From NCBI RefSeq assembly GCF_014170305.1, contig NZ_LZZT01000029.1:1-64000 (forward strand): 64,000 nucleotides of DNA. The letters run 5' to 3'. This document shows positions 36,290-44,866 of the stretch, piece after piece; positions within the stretch are counted from its first letter, which is position 1; every line of letters starts with the position of its first letter. The notes under the pieces were generated by a model. That model worked only from the letters and a program-made list of their open reading frames with translations. It was not told the DNA's origin and ran no database searches. This DNA is from Achromobacter sp. UMC71. GTDB lineage: Bacteria > Pseudomonadota > Gammaproteobacteria > Burkholderiales > Burkholderiaceae_B. The translations under genes were made by a program, and so were the position numbers.

Positions 36290-37036
36290 ATGCAGAATCT
36301 GAACGGCAAAGTGGCTTTCGTGACCGGCGGCAGCCGGGGTATTGGCGCGGCGATCGTCCGCCGCCTGGCCGCGGACGGCGCGGATATCGCGTTCACCTAT
36401 GTCAGCGCCTCGTCGAAAGACGCGGCCACGGCGCTGGCGCGCGAACTCGAGGCCAACGGCCGCCGCGCGCGCGCCATCCAGGCGGACTCGGCCGATCCGG
36501 CCCAGGTCCGGCAGGCAGTGGAGCAGGCCGTCGCGCAACTTGGGCCGGTGGACGTACTGGTGAACAACGCCGGCATCTTCCTGGCCGGCCCCTTGGACGA
36601 GGTCACGCTGGATGACTACGAACGCACGATGAACATCAATGTGCGCGCGCCTTTCGTGGCCATCCAGGCTGCGCAGGCGTCGATGCCGGACGGCGGTCGC
36701 ATCATCAACATCGGCAGTTGCCTGGCCGAGCGCGCCGGCCGTGCAGGGGTGACGCTGTATGCCGCCAGCAAGTCGGCGCTGCTGGGCATGACGCGCGGCC
36801 TGGCGCGCGACCTGGGCGCGCGCGGCATCACGGCCAACGTGGTGCATCCGGGGCCGATCGATACCGATATGAATCCGGCTGACGGCGACCACGCCGGCGA
36901 TCTGGTGGCCGTGCTGTCCTTGCCCCATTACGGCGAGGTGCGCGACATCGCCGGCATGGTGGCTTTCCTGGCCGGTCCGGATGGACGCTACGTGACCGGT
37001 GCGAGCCTGGCGGTGGATGGCGGCTTCGCCGCTTGA
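36290..37036 (+). CDS. SDR-family NAD(P)-dependent oxidoreductase
   Basis: A 248-residue classical short-chain dehydrogenase. The cofactor motif TGGSRGIGAAI is near residue 12, NNAG near 90, the catalytic Ser in IGSCLAERAG near 140, and YAASKSALLG near 156 (Tyr-x3-Lys). Motif VHPGPIDTDMN follows. It resembles FabG-like 3-oxoacyl reductases, but control by a dedicated TetR repressor suggests an inducible detoxifying role instead (inferred). Confidence 0.92.
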   Translation: MQNLNGKVAFVTGGSRGIGAAIVRRLAADGADIAFTYVSASSKDAATALARELEANGRRARAIQADSADPAQVRQAVEQAVAQLGPVDVLVNNAGIFLAGPLDEVTLDDYERTMNINVRAPFVAIQAAQASMPDGGRIINIGSCLAERAGRAGVTLYAASKSALLGMTRGLARDLGARGITANVVHPGPIDTDMNPADGDHAGDLVAVLSLPHYGEVRDIAGMVAFLAGPDGRYVTGASLAVDGGFAA

Positions 37037-37129
37037 TGCGCGTGGGCCGCGCGGCGGCCCGTGGGAACGGGCTGCCCGCCTGCGCGCGCGGGCGGCCGGT
37101 CACTTTTTTGTGGTCGATTGGCCACCGAC

Positions 37130-37158
37130 TTGCACAAATAAAAAAAGCTCCCTATAAT
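37130..37158 (+). promoter_or_regulatory. Sigma-70 promoter of tRNA-Lys(CUU)
   Basis: TTGCAC (37130-37135) and TATAAT (37153-37158) with an exact 17-base spacer, 88 bases before the mature tRNA. The -10 is a perfect consensus. Confidence 0.8.
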
Positions 37159-37246
37159 CTCGCTTCTTCGCAGTTCACACACAACGAAACGCGACGGCAA
37201 CAGCGCAAAGCTGAATGCCTGAAAGATCGAAGTGAATGAACATGCA

Positions 37247-37322
37247 GGGCTGTTAGCTCAGTTGGTAGAGCAGCGGACTCTTAATCCGTAGGTCGAGTGT
37301 TCGAGCCACTCACAGCCCACCA
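37247..37322 (+). tRNA. tRNA-Lys (anticodon CUU), integration target
   Basis: A 76-base cloverleaf with encoded CCA. Acceptor arms GGGCTGT/ACAGCCC pair, the anticodon loop is CTCTTAA with anticodon CTT, and the T-loop contains GTTCGAG. The 3' half from 37274 is repeated at 59498, so the mobile element supplied the present 3' end and kept the gene functional. Confidence 0.96.
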
Positions 37323-37328
37323 GAATTC
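37274..37328. repeat. attL: 55-bp direct repeat, left copy
   Basis: Begins CGGACTCTTAATCCG inside the tRNA anticodon arm and ends CCACCAGAATTC just past the tRNA. It is identical over 55 bases to 59498-59552. Confidence 0.93.
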
Positions 37329-37348
37329 TCTAGTAGTATCAAGCGCTT

Positions 37349-37374
37349 AGCCCACCGGAAACGGTGGGCTTTTT
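37349..37374 (+). terminator. Terminator inside the element, after tRNA-Lys
   Basis: AGCCCACC/GGTGGGCT stem with a six-base loop followed by T residues, 27 bases after the tRNA. It replaces the original tRNA terminator, now displaced to 59554. Confidence 0.85.
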
Positions 37375-37390
37375 GCTTTCTGGGAATTTT

Positions 37391-37411
37391 GACCGCACTT
37401 CTAACGCACTT
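37391..37411 (+). repeat. Putative integrase arm-type repeat, left end
   Basis: GACCGCACTTCTAACGCACT matches 59375-59394 near the right end at 19 of 20 bases. The core CTAACGCACTT recurs inverted at 59405-59415. Paired copies just inside both ends are what arm-type sites of a tyrosine recombinase look like. Confidence 0.6.
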
Positions 37412-37571
37412 CGGTGTTTTGGCGGGCTCTGGCAGCGACCTCCGAGCGCTGTTACAGAAAAAATTTCTGCCTCCATTTGCTGGTAGTTTTCGGCAAAACG
37501 GAGCCCAGCGAAGCGAGAGTCCACCCGCGTTGGCGCCTATACCTCAATCCAAAAATTGTGAGATAGGCATC

Positions 37572-38758
37572 ATGGCTAACATTCAAAAGCGCGGTGAATA
37601 TCAGTACCAGGCAGACATTCGTCGTAAAGGCTTTCCGCGGCAGACCCAGACGTTCTTGACCAAAGACGACGCCGAACGGTGGGCGCGAAAGCACGAGGGG
37701 CAAATGGACGAGGGGAAATTCAGAGACCCCCGCCCCATCGCGAAACTGACCCTCGGCGATGCCTTGGACCGCTACATGGACGAAGTCGTCCCGACCAAGG
37801 CCGTAGGCGGGCAGCGCAATGAGCGCAATCGAATTCGACTGCTGAAGAAGCATCACTGGCCAGGCGTGAGCTGAGCACCCTTCAGTCCTCTGACTTTGCC
37901 AAGTACCGCAATGAGCGGACCGCACAAGTAGGCAGCGCTAACACCGTGCGGCTGGAGCTGGCGCTGCTCTCGCACCTGTACACGATTGGCAAGAAGGAGT
38001 GGAACTGGCCACTCGACAATCCCTTGAAGGATGTGAGGCGGCCGTCGGCGCCCGAGGGCCGTGAGCGTCGGCTTCGTGGGGATGAGGAGGCGCGGCTCCT
38101 CTCGGGAGTCAGCGTCGAGCGCGTGCGGCAACCCGTTTGGCTGGAAGCATGCATTCGACTCTCGCTGGCCACGGGTTTGCGTGCCGGTGAGCTCCTGACT
38201 CTCGAGTGGTCACAGGTTGATCTGAAAGGCGGCGTCATGCACTTGACAAAGGCCCGCAATGGCAGCAAGCGATCAGTGGGCTTGAACCTCGAGGCGGTAC
38301 GCGTCCTTCAGAGCATTCCTCGTCCGACCGAGAAGGTCGTCAAGGGCTATCACGAGACCGGCAAGCTGGATTGCGATTTCAAGGCGGCCTGCATTGCTGT
38401 TGGTTTGCTTGATTTGCACTTTCACGATCTTCGTCACGAAGCGGCGACTCGCTTTGCTCCGCACATGATGCCTCAGGAGCTGGCCAAGATCATGGGCTGG
38501 AAAACGCTGCAAATGGCCATGAGGTACTACAACCCGACTGCACAGGAATTGGCGGCGCGAATGCGTGCGGTGGAGGCGGCTCGATCGGAACCGTTGCCTG
38601 GCGCGGCGAATGCTTTGGCTGTGCCCAGGGCTATCGAACTGGCTTCCGGGACGACGGTGGGTGTGCCTGCTCAGCGGGTCGGCGACCCGACCACGAGCAA
38701 CGTCATTCGAGTGCAGTTCTTGCGTGAAATGCCATCGCGGACTCGCGCTATTGCCTAG
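37572..38758 (+). pseudogene. Tyrosine integrase split by a one-base frameshift
   Basis: The N-terminal part (37572-37874, MANIQKRGEYQYQADIRRKG) holds the SAM-like DNA-binding domain and stops at TGA. The remaining domain continues in another frame as LARRELSTLQSSDFAKYRNE and runs to 38758. The frame changes by -1 near 37853-37857, consistent with a single-base loss. Catalytic residues are in the second part: Arg in GLRAGELLTLEWSQVDL, HDLRHEAATRF (H-x2-R), Trp at the H/W position in IMGWKTLQMAM, and Tyr in RYYNP. It is the recombinase for the tRNA-Lys site. Sequencing error is possible; if real, the element is locked. Confidence 0.85.
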
Positions 38759-38908
38759 TTTTGGCATCTGATGGGGATTGCTGGCGGGCAGCGGAAGAGG
38801 TCTGCTCGCCCGCCAGCATTCAAGATAAAACCCGCCGCAGCGGCGAGGACATATTGCTGCTCAGTTAGGAAACATTGATTTCGTTGCGGCACGTCATTTA
38901 GGCGTGCC

Positions 38909-39853
38909 ATGTCAGCAGCTTTGCTTGCTCGCATTGAAGCGTCTGCGCCACGTCGGCCGTGGTGTGGACCAGAGAAAGACCGTTGCCGTGTTCGGCCTTT
39001 AGCGACTGCCTTAACGGAACCCTACATTCAACTCAACCCGCCGGCGCATGTGTTCTGGCTCCAGTTTGATATCGACAAGGGGGGAGCGTCTCATACCTGG
39101 GAGGACTGTAATCTTCCCCCTCCCACCTATGTCGCCGTAAATCCCTCCAACGGCCATGCGCACTACGGATATGCGCCTACCAGTCCAGTGTGCAAGACGG
39201 ACGCCGGTCGTCAAAAGCCCTTGGCTTATCTTGCGGCCATTGAGTACGCCTACAACCGTAAGCTTGTAGCTGATCGCGCGTTTCGAGGGCCTTTGGCGAA
39301 GAATCCGCTGCATGCCAACTGGCATCTATGGCAGCCCGCGAACGACGTTGAGTACGAGCTTAGTGAACTTGCTGAGCATGTTGAGCTGCCTCGCTTGGAG
39401 GAGATGCGAACAGATCGAATCAATCCGGACTATGCCGCCTTGGGGCGGAATTGCTGGTTATTCGAAGGCTTGAGACAGCAGGCGTACTTGCGGGTAAAGG
39501 CGTTCTGGCGACCGGCAGGAGACGAGCTTTTTTATGAATGGCTCTTGCGGGAGGCTGAATCCCTGAACCGAACTTTACCGGTCCCATTGGGCTTCGGAGA
39601 GGTGAAGAGCATTGCACGCAGCGTCAGTCGCTGGGTGTGGAAGCGATTTACGCCAAGTGGCTTCCGGGCTATTCAGGCGGCTCGAGGGTGGGCCTCTGGC
39701 GTCGCGCGAAGGTTCGCCACTCAGGAGCTGCGGGAGAGGGCTGCGATGCTGACCGCCTCCGGTTTGACCTCGCGGCAAGTGGCAGGGCAGCTGGATGTGA
39801 ACCAATCCACCGTGGTCAGATGGCTGCGGGCTAAAGAAGCCGGTGAGACTTGA
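38909..39853 (+). CDS. ColE2-type replicase/primase
   Basis: A 314-residue plasmid-type initiator. The N-terminal part matches the Replicase family, an archaeo-eukaryotic-primase-like fold (VFWLQFDIDKGG, near residue 48; then NGHAHYGYAPTSPVC, near 83). A PriCT-1-like segment (GRNCWLFEGLRQQAY...) follows, and a C-terminal helix-turn-helix (LTASGLTSRQVAGQLDVNQS). Such Rep proteins synthesise a short primer at their own origin. In integrative elements they allow replication after excision. It follows the integrase by 150 bases on the same strand. The origin is probably nearby, but no iterons are obvious. Confidence 0.82.
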   Translation: MSAALLARIEASAPRRPWCGPEKDRCRVRPLATALTEPYIQLNPPAHVFWLQFDIDKGGASHTWEDCNLPPPTYVAVNPSNGHAHYGYAPTSPVCKTDAGRQKPLAYLAAIEYAYNRKLVADRAFRGPLAKNPLHANWHLWQPANDVEYELSELAEHVELPRLEEMRTDRINPDYAALGRNCWLFEGLRQQAYLRVKAFWRPAGDELFYEWLLREAESLNRTLPVPLGFGEVKSIARSVSRWVWKRFTPSGFRAIQAARGWASGVARRFATQELRERAAMLTASGLTSRQVAGQLDVNQSTVVRWLRAKEAGET

Positions 39854-39934
39854 TATGGGCCTGCCGGGATTTGCCTCTGTGGATGGTGACGGCAATTGAT
39901 CTCGTGTGTCTGCGCACTCGCCGAACTCCGTTGA

Positions 39935-40137
39935 TATACTGGCGAGGCTGAAATCGACGATGAGTCCGGCCGGAGTGACATTACGGTCGAGGCTTGTGGA
40001 GCAGGACTGGAGTCACTCAGCGTAGCTGTCCAGTCGAACGGGGTGCCTCAATGAGGCGCAATTTGCGAATAGCATTTTGCGGGCGCCGTTCCGAAGAGTT
40101 AAACAGGGCCCATGCATAGCGTGGGCCTTTCCTTTGG
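39935..40137 (+). ncRNA. Candidate structured RNA downstream of the replicase
   Basis: A TATACT -10 (39935-39940), with a weak TGCGCA -35 at 18 bases, precedes about 190 bases with no open frame. The segment has a 7-bp stem GACTGGA/TCCAGTC (40005-40011 with 40029-40035) and a hairpin GCCTCA-A-TGAGGC (40045-40057). It ends in GGCCCA/TGGGCC followed by TTTCCTTT (40106-40137), a terminator-like end. A promoter-structure-terminator layout without an ORF argues for a small RNA. It could regulate replication as in ColE2-type plasmids, or serve a defence system. No Rfam family is recognised. Confidence 0.45.
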
Positions 40138-41080
40138 GTGGTTCAAAGCTCAGCCCTGCTTTGGCTTATGGGGCCTCGCCACTCACAACGCTGCACGGTT
40201 CGCTTTCTCTGATGTCAGTAGGCAGACAACAAAGCTTCTGCGCCTTGGTTTGATCGGATTTCCGCAAGCGTTTCGGTGATGCACGAACCATATCAGGTAA
40301 CAGCGAACTTGGGGCGCTTCTCGCCTATTCAACGGTGAGGGTGTGACCGGGTCCCTCCATAGATATCGCTATTGCAAGTTTGTGGACTCGCTATACGGCG
40401 GTTAACACTGGGTTGCCACCACGAAGCCTGAATCAAGCGCGTTACTGAGCGAGAGTGATTCGATGTTTATCTGAACGACCTTCTCACATTGGGATGGGCG
40501 CACAGGGAGCCGCAGAATGCGGAACTGCACGTATGGTGGGGTGGGACAAGCAGGGGGATCCCTTACCCAACCCAATGACGGTTGGTTGACTTACCGACTT
40601 ACTTCAGGCGGGTGAGCTTCTAGTGCGATGCACGAGCCATCTCAGGTAACAGCTTATCCCAGGCCGTTCAGCTCCCGGCCAGAGCAGGGCAGTCAGGACC
40701 ATTGACGTCGTCCGCTTCCGACCCCGAGCCTCCGTTGAGCAACGGCACCCTGAAGCTGCCATCGATTTGCCGCCCGCTACTGTTGGAAATTCCGGTCTCC
40801 GCCTACTAGCAATCGATAGTGTGGCAAGTTGGCGTGTGACGGGCTTCACGGAATTCTTATACTTGTACTTTTGACTGGGTCGTCCCGTGCAAACCTTTGT
40901 CGCGAGCCTCTTCCAGGAGAAGTCAGTGTCCAGAATATCCCGCACGTCCTGGTTTATTTCGTAGGTTTTGCGGGGGGGCTGCGGCTTAAGGAAGCTGCGG
41001 CGGTCCACGGCGTGGCCTGAACAGCCGTATTGGTCACCGACCGAGACGGCGCAACACCTCTGACTCTAAGTGACCAGAAA
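40138..41080. other. Non-coding or decayed stretch with a 27-bp direct repeat
   Basis: About 940 bases without a supportable gene. A 27-base repeat starting GATGCACGARCCAT occurs at 40278-40304 and 40627-40653 (25 of 27 identical). Short open frames here lack codon bias or ribosome-binding sites. It may be decayed coding sequence or the replication origin of the element. Confidence 0.4.
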
Positions 41081-42847
41081 ATGAACAGAGACTGGATTCT
41101 TCAAACACGCGAGACGCGCCGATCCTTTGCGAACGCGACATGGGTGCCGCTGCGCGCATCACAAGATGCTGAGCAGGGCAAAGCTCTGGTTACTCAAGTT
41201 GGCTATGTCAGCGAGTTCTTTGGCTGTGGATCGGTCGCGTTCCCTCCGCAACACCGAGAATTCGCAGAGACACTGGGCTGGAGCGATCTGGGCATCGGCC
41301 ACAGCGCGCGACCGTACGCATATGAGGATGGCTACTACTCGCCGGTAGACCAGTACCAGTACAACGACAAAGAGCCGTTTGGAGTTGAGCTGGTATTCGT
41401 GCATGACCAGCCTGTCGTCGGAGGCACAAAGTGGATATTGAATCCAGACCTTGTCATCGCGCTCCGCCTAGTTAAGGAAGGCAACAACTGGGTGAGGCCG
41501 GAGGAAGATTTCGTTGTCGTCGCTCGCGAGTTTTTGGACGACGATGGCAGGTATCGGCTTATCGAGATCAAACGAGAGTTTCTGATTGATTATCTTGCCG
41601 CCAGAGGTCTAGCGCTACGTCTCTCCTACTATCGGCAACGTGTTGAAAATGTAGGTTCGCTTGAAGGCACTGAGTACGAAGGGCTGGAGAACCATCAGGA
41701 CGATCGAGATGGCGGTCGCTTTGAACTCCTCTCTCGAAGCCTCAATGACGTCTATGGCGGAAGTTGGGCGTCGTTCCGCATCTGGAGAACTGATGTCGAT
41801 GAGGAAGAAGATGCTCCAGTGCTGGGACCGGAGAGGGACGACAACACAGAATCCGAGCAGTCGGAAGGCGTCCGATCCGGGCCCGACGGAGTCCGCGTTG
41901 AAGGTGAGTTCTGGAAAGATGAATGGATCGATCACCGAGGCATGAGCGTGCGGGTTCGCGGCGACACCGATCAATCTTTGCCGCACTTCATCATTGAGAC
42001 TGATGGAACAAGGGCGGCGTCCTCAGTGCTCGACTCTGAAGATATTGGTCGCTGGCTATGGTTTCGCACAAGCGTGGTGACCGACCTACTCGGTCGACGA
42101 GGTTTCTCCCTCAAGTGGTACACCGCAGAGACTGGTGCCATTGGGTCTACCTCTGGCTACGCCACGCATTTCGGTATCAATTCCGCTGACTTGCTAACTG
42201 TCTACGCCTACGATATCGCTCGGCTCGCGGCGTGGGAGCAGCATATCTGGGCAGCACACAACGTTCCTCCCGATGGAAAGGTCTCAGGAGAACTGCTATC
42301 TGCGCAAGTTAAGACGCAACCGGCGTCCACACATGCCGTGGAAGAGTTGCTCTTTGTGAGCATGCGAATGCTCGAACAGGGCTTCCGCGACAAGTTTGGG
42401 GTTGAGCTGTTCAGCCACAGTATCGACGACGATTCAGCCATGCAGCAGGTATCTCGCTTTCACAGCAAGGACCAAGCCTCATTGCTGCGTCTCGCGAAGG
42501 AGATCATCAGAGTCTTTTCGGATCGCCTTAACGTTCGAGAGCTCCGTAAACTCTCGACTCACAAGGAGAAGGACAAGCTTGGCTCCAACAAACTCCTTCA
42601 GGACGTACTAGCCAAGCAAGTCGGGGAGGATAGAGCGCGAACGGTGCTTGGTCCCGTAGTCGGCGCTTATGAGATGAGAGTCGGCGATGCGCATCCGACT
42701 GGATCGAAGATTGGGGACGCCCTGAAACTCGCCGGGATCGACGAGAATTTCTCGTACCTGCGCCAGGGCGAGCAACTTATCCACAACGTCGGGCGCGCCG
42801 TGTGGTGGATCGGCAAGCTACTCTTCGAGAAGAACGCGAGTCCGTGA
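41081..42847 (+). CDS. Large hypothetical protein with HEPN-like C-terminal motif
   Basis: A 588-residue soluble protein of no family I recognise. The N-terminal half (about 1-230) has two beta-rich blocks (VTQVGYVSEFFGCGSVAFPP, FVVVAREFLDDDGRYRLIEI), an acidic linker (VDEEEDAPVLGPERDDNTES) and a second similar beta block (about 285-390). The C-terminal 170 residues are helical and contain YEMRVGDAHPTG, that is R533-x4-H538, the R-x4-6-H pattern of HEPN ribonucleases and toxins. The ATG at 41081 is chosen; a TTG at 41030 is possible. It lies among defence-type genes on a mobile element, so a defence role is inferred. Confidence 0.6.
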   Translation: MNRDWILQTRETRRSFANATWVPLRASQDAEQGKALVTQVGYVSEFFGCGSVAFPPQHREFAETLGWSDLGIGHSARPYAYEDGYYSPVDQYQYNDKEPFGVELVFVHDQPVVGGTKWILNPDLVIALRLVKEGNNWVRPEEDFVVVAREFLDDDGRYRLIEIKREFLIDYLAARGLALRLSYYRQRVENVGSLEGTEYEGLENHQDDRDGGRFELLSRSLNDVYGGSWASFRIWRTDVDEEEDAPVLGPERDDNTESEQSEGVRSGPDGVRVEGEFWKDEWIDHRGMSVRVRGDTDQSLPHFIIETDGTRAASSVLDSEDIGRWLWFRTSVVTDLLGRRGFSLKWYTAETGAIGSTSGYATHFGINSADLLTVYAYDIARLAAWEQHIWAAHNVPPDGKVSGELLSAQVKTQPASTHAVEELLFVSMRMLEQGFRDKFGVELFSHSIDDDSAMQQVSRFHSKDQASLLRLAKEIIRVFSDRLNVRELRKLSTHKEKDKLGSNKLLQDVLAKQVGEDRARTVLGPVVGAYEMRVGDAHPTGSKIGDALKLAGIDENFSYLRQGEQLIHNVGRAVWWIGKLLFEKNASP

Positions 42848-43260
42848 GGGCGTCGCAGATGCCGCATAACAGGTCGGTGGACTCGGACAAGTTGCGGCAA
42901 GGCGCTGCTCACCTTCACATTGAACGTCCGCTTTCATTTGCGGTGACGGCTGCTCCTGGCCGGAAGCAGCCGTTGACGACGGTCCGTTTTCGACCCTGAG
43001 CTGTGTTCCGGTGGGCCCCCGAACGCACGCAATCAGCGCGGTGATAGCCCAACGCTGTAAACGCCGACTTTTGGTTCTGAGCCTATAACGTCACAGACGT
43101 GGGCAGCGAACGGCTGACCTTAATGGTGGGAATTTATATAGCGTTATGATACAAACTGTTTCTATGGTTTTGGGCCGGCCGATTTAGACGCAGGCGCTAG
43201 CGATGGGCTACGGATCGGTGTAGCCGTACATTACGGTAGGCAAATGAAGGGAAAAAATTG
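42848..43260. other. Intergenic gap
   Basis: About 410 bases with no supportable gene. 42930-43000 is rich in short GC palindromic words (GGCTGCTCC, GGAAGCAGCC) of the kind left by decayed repeats. The AT-rich stretch 43130-43260 probably holds the promoter of the Cas2-like gene. Confidence 0.3.
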
Positions 43261-43539
43261 ATGACCGTATATATTGTGTCGTATGACCTCAACAAGGCCG
43301 GACAAAACTACAGCGCGCTCTACGAAGAACTGAAAAAATCTTCCAGTTGGTGGCACTACCTCGACTCGACGTGGTTAATCTCTACAGCAGAAAGCGCGGA
43401 CCAGCTTTCTGATCGGTTGTTGGCGCACACCGACAAGAACGACCGGCTTCTCGTCATTAAGGTCGTGCGCACGTATCAGGGTTGGCTCCCGGAAGACGCT
43501 TGGGAATGGATCAACGAACACGTCATCGATCCAGCCTAA
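43261..43539 (+). CDS. Small Cas2-like (SinR/VapD-type) protein
   Basis: A 92-residue protein starting MTVYIVSYDLNKAGQNYSAL and ending WLPEDAWEWINEHVIDPA. The first strand followed by YDL, the SWWHYLDSTWLI strand pair and NDRLLVIKVVRTYQGW suggest a Cas2-like ferredoxin fold with the usual first-strand Asp. Similar stand-alone proteins are often labelled SinR family. AAGGGA precedes the ATG at 43261; a TTG one codon earlier is possible. No cas1 or CRISPR array exists nearby, so it is not an adaptation gene. A toxin-like RNase role (VapD type) is possible but unproved. Confidence 0.55.
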   Translation: MTVYIVSYDLNKAGQNYSALYEELKKSSSWWHYLDSTWLISTAESADQLSDRLLAHTDKNDRLLVIKVVRTYQGWLPEDAWEWINEHVIDPA

Positions 43540-43861
43540 CTCGTCGCTCAGACGGACGCCTAACTGCGTACATCACCTCCAACATAAGGCCGCACAAGAA
43601 AACCTAAGGAAGCGCCATTCGCGTAAAAATGCAACGTCTTTCTCACACTGCTCCCAAATGAATTTGGGAACCGGAGCACTACCGTCGTGTGGACGGGTGG
43701 TTAGCCCTTGTGAATGCTACGAGTCTGCCACGAGACACAACTTATGGGCGTGCGGGGCAGTTGCGGAACAGCGAGCGCTTAGAGTGGAGAGATATCATCG
43801 CACACATTCAGGCTCGCTGAATGTGAGGCCGAAATTGAATAAATATCAAGAGTGATCTTAG
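43540..43861. other. Intergenic gap
   Basis: About 320 bases. I see no gene, terminator or repeat that I can support; the last 60 bases are AT-rich and probably contain the promoter of the DUF4365 gene. Confidence 0.3.
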
Positions 43862-44866
43862 ATGACAGAGGGATTTCCAAGCATCCGCCAGCCCATACGA
43901 ACTGGGGAAACGGGCGTCAACGCTGTTTCGTCCACAGTGAACAACAAGTTCGAATGGATATTTCGACGAAATCACAACGAGCATGACTTCGGCATTGATG
44001 GCTATATCGACATAGTCACTGACAGTAGAGCTGTCACCGGTCAATGCCTCGCAGTTCAGATCAAGACTGGAAAGTCGTTTCTTAGAGATGGCGGAGCCGC
44101 GGGTTTCACATTCTATGGCGAGCTCAAACATCTGAACTACTACTTGAATTTACCTATGCCGGTTTTGATCGTCATTCATGACGACACAAGCGGGAAGACT
44201 TATTGGCAGCATTTCAGCCAGTCTCGAATTGAGGGAACTCCTACAGGGTGGAAGATGTTAATTCCCAGGGAGAACATCTTCGAACGCGACAAGAAGAGAC
44301 TACTTGAAATTGTGGGTCCACCCACGGACCACCTAGATCGGTTGAAATCGCATTGGGTCTTCAATGACACGCTGTCTCGTTTCGATTTCATTCACTACGC
44401 CGTCGACCGGAAGGACATTGAAGACGGAAATGTTCGCCCAGTAATTAGTTTTTTTCGCCGGATTGAAGCCAGTGACGCACTGTGCCGGAAATTCCAAGGC
44501 CGTGTCGAATTGAGCATCTCTGGCTATGATGCAGACCGGAGGGAACTCTGGGAAATTCGGAAGGTGTGCAAGTGGTTCAAGAAGGTTGATCCAAATATTA
44601 ACTGGTTTTATTTTTGCAACCTCATCTCACCTGCCTATGGATTTAAGGCATATATGGCTTGCCTCAGTAATACTCAACGAGTACCTGATCAATCTGGAGC
44701 TCACGCTCGATCTATGATGGTTTCCATGGATAACGGTAAACGGATGGAAATTCTTGAGAGCAACTGGCCAAAACTGAATGCGATGACAGACAGATTGGGC
44801 ATGTCGATTGAAGAAAATAAGAGAATTTCTTTTGAGGTGCTGGATGTAATGGAAATTCCTCATTAG
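43862..44866 (+). CDS. DUF4365 domain protein (PD-(D/E)XK nuclease-like)
   Basis: A 334-residue protein whose first 170 residues match DUF4365. NHNEHDFGIDGYIDIVTD (about 39-56) supplies the acidic residues. GQCLAVQIKTGKSF (about 60-73) gives the Q-x-K form of the nuclease core. Then come LKHLNYYLNLPMPVLIVI and KTYWQHFS. The C-terminal half is unassigned, alpha/beta, with VELSISGYDADRRELWEIRK. DUF4365 domains are restriction-endonuclease-like and recur in defence loci. Codon use is AT-richer than the host flanks. No partner gene is coupled to it. Confidence 0.7.
   Translation: MTEGFPSIRQPIRTGETGVNAVSSTVNNKFEWIFRRNHNEHDFGIDGYIDIVTDSRAVTGQCLAVQIKTGKSFLRDGGAAGFTFYGELKHLNYYLNLPMPVLIVIHDDTSGKTYWQHFSQSRIEGTPTGWKMLIPRENIFERDKKRLLEIVGPPTDHLDRLKSHWVFNDTLSRFDFIHYAVDRKDIEDGNVRPVISFFRRIEASDALCRKFQGRVELSISGYDADRRELWEIRKVCKWFKKVDPNINWFYFCNLISPAYGFKAYMACLSNTQRVPDQSGAHARSMMVSMDNGKRMEILESNWPKLNAMTDRLGMSIEENKRISFEVLDVMEIPH

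Noticed and set aside
40604-41008. Minus-strand 134-codon frame starting MDRRSFLKPQPPRKTYEINQ
   Set aside because: The start looks protein-like, but there is no good ribosome-binding site, the second half has poor codon character, and no family is recognised. It may be a decayed gene, but evidence is too thin.
42920-43000. GC-rich palindromic words resembling an integron attC or REP repeat
   Set aside because: No intact attC core sites or repeated copies could be aligned; similar words near 44960, 46900 and 52540 are only loosely alike.
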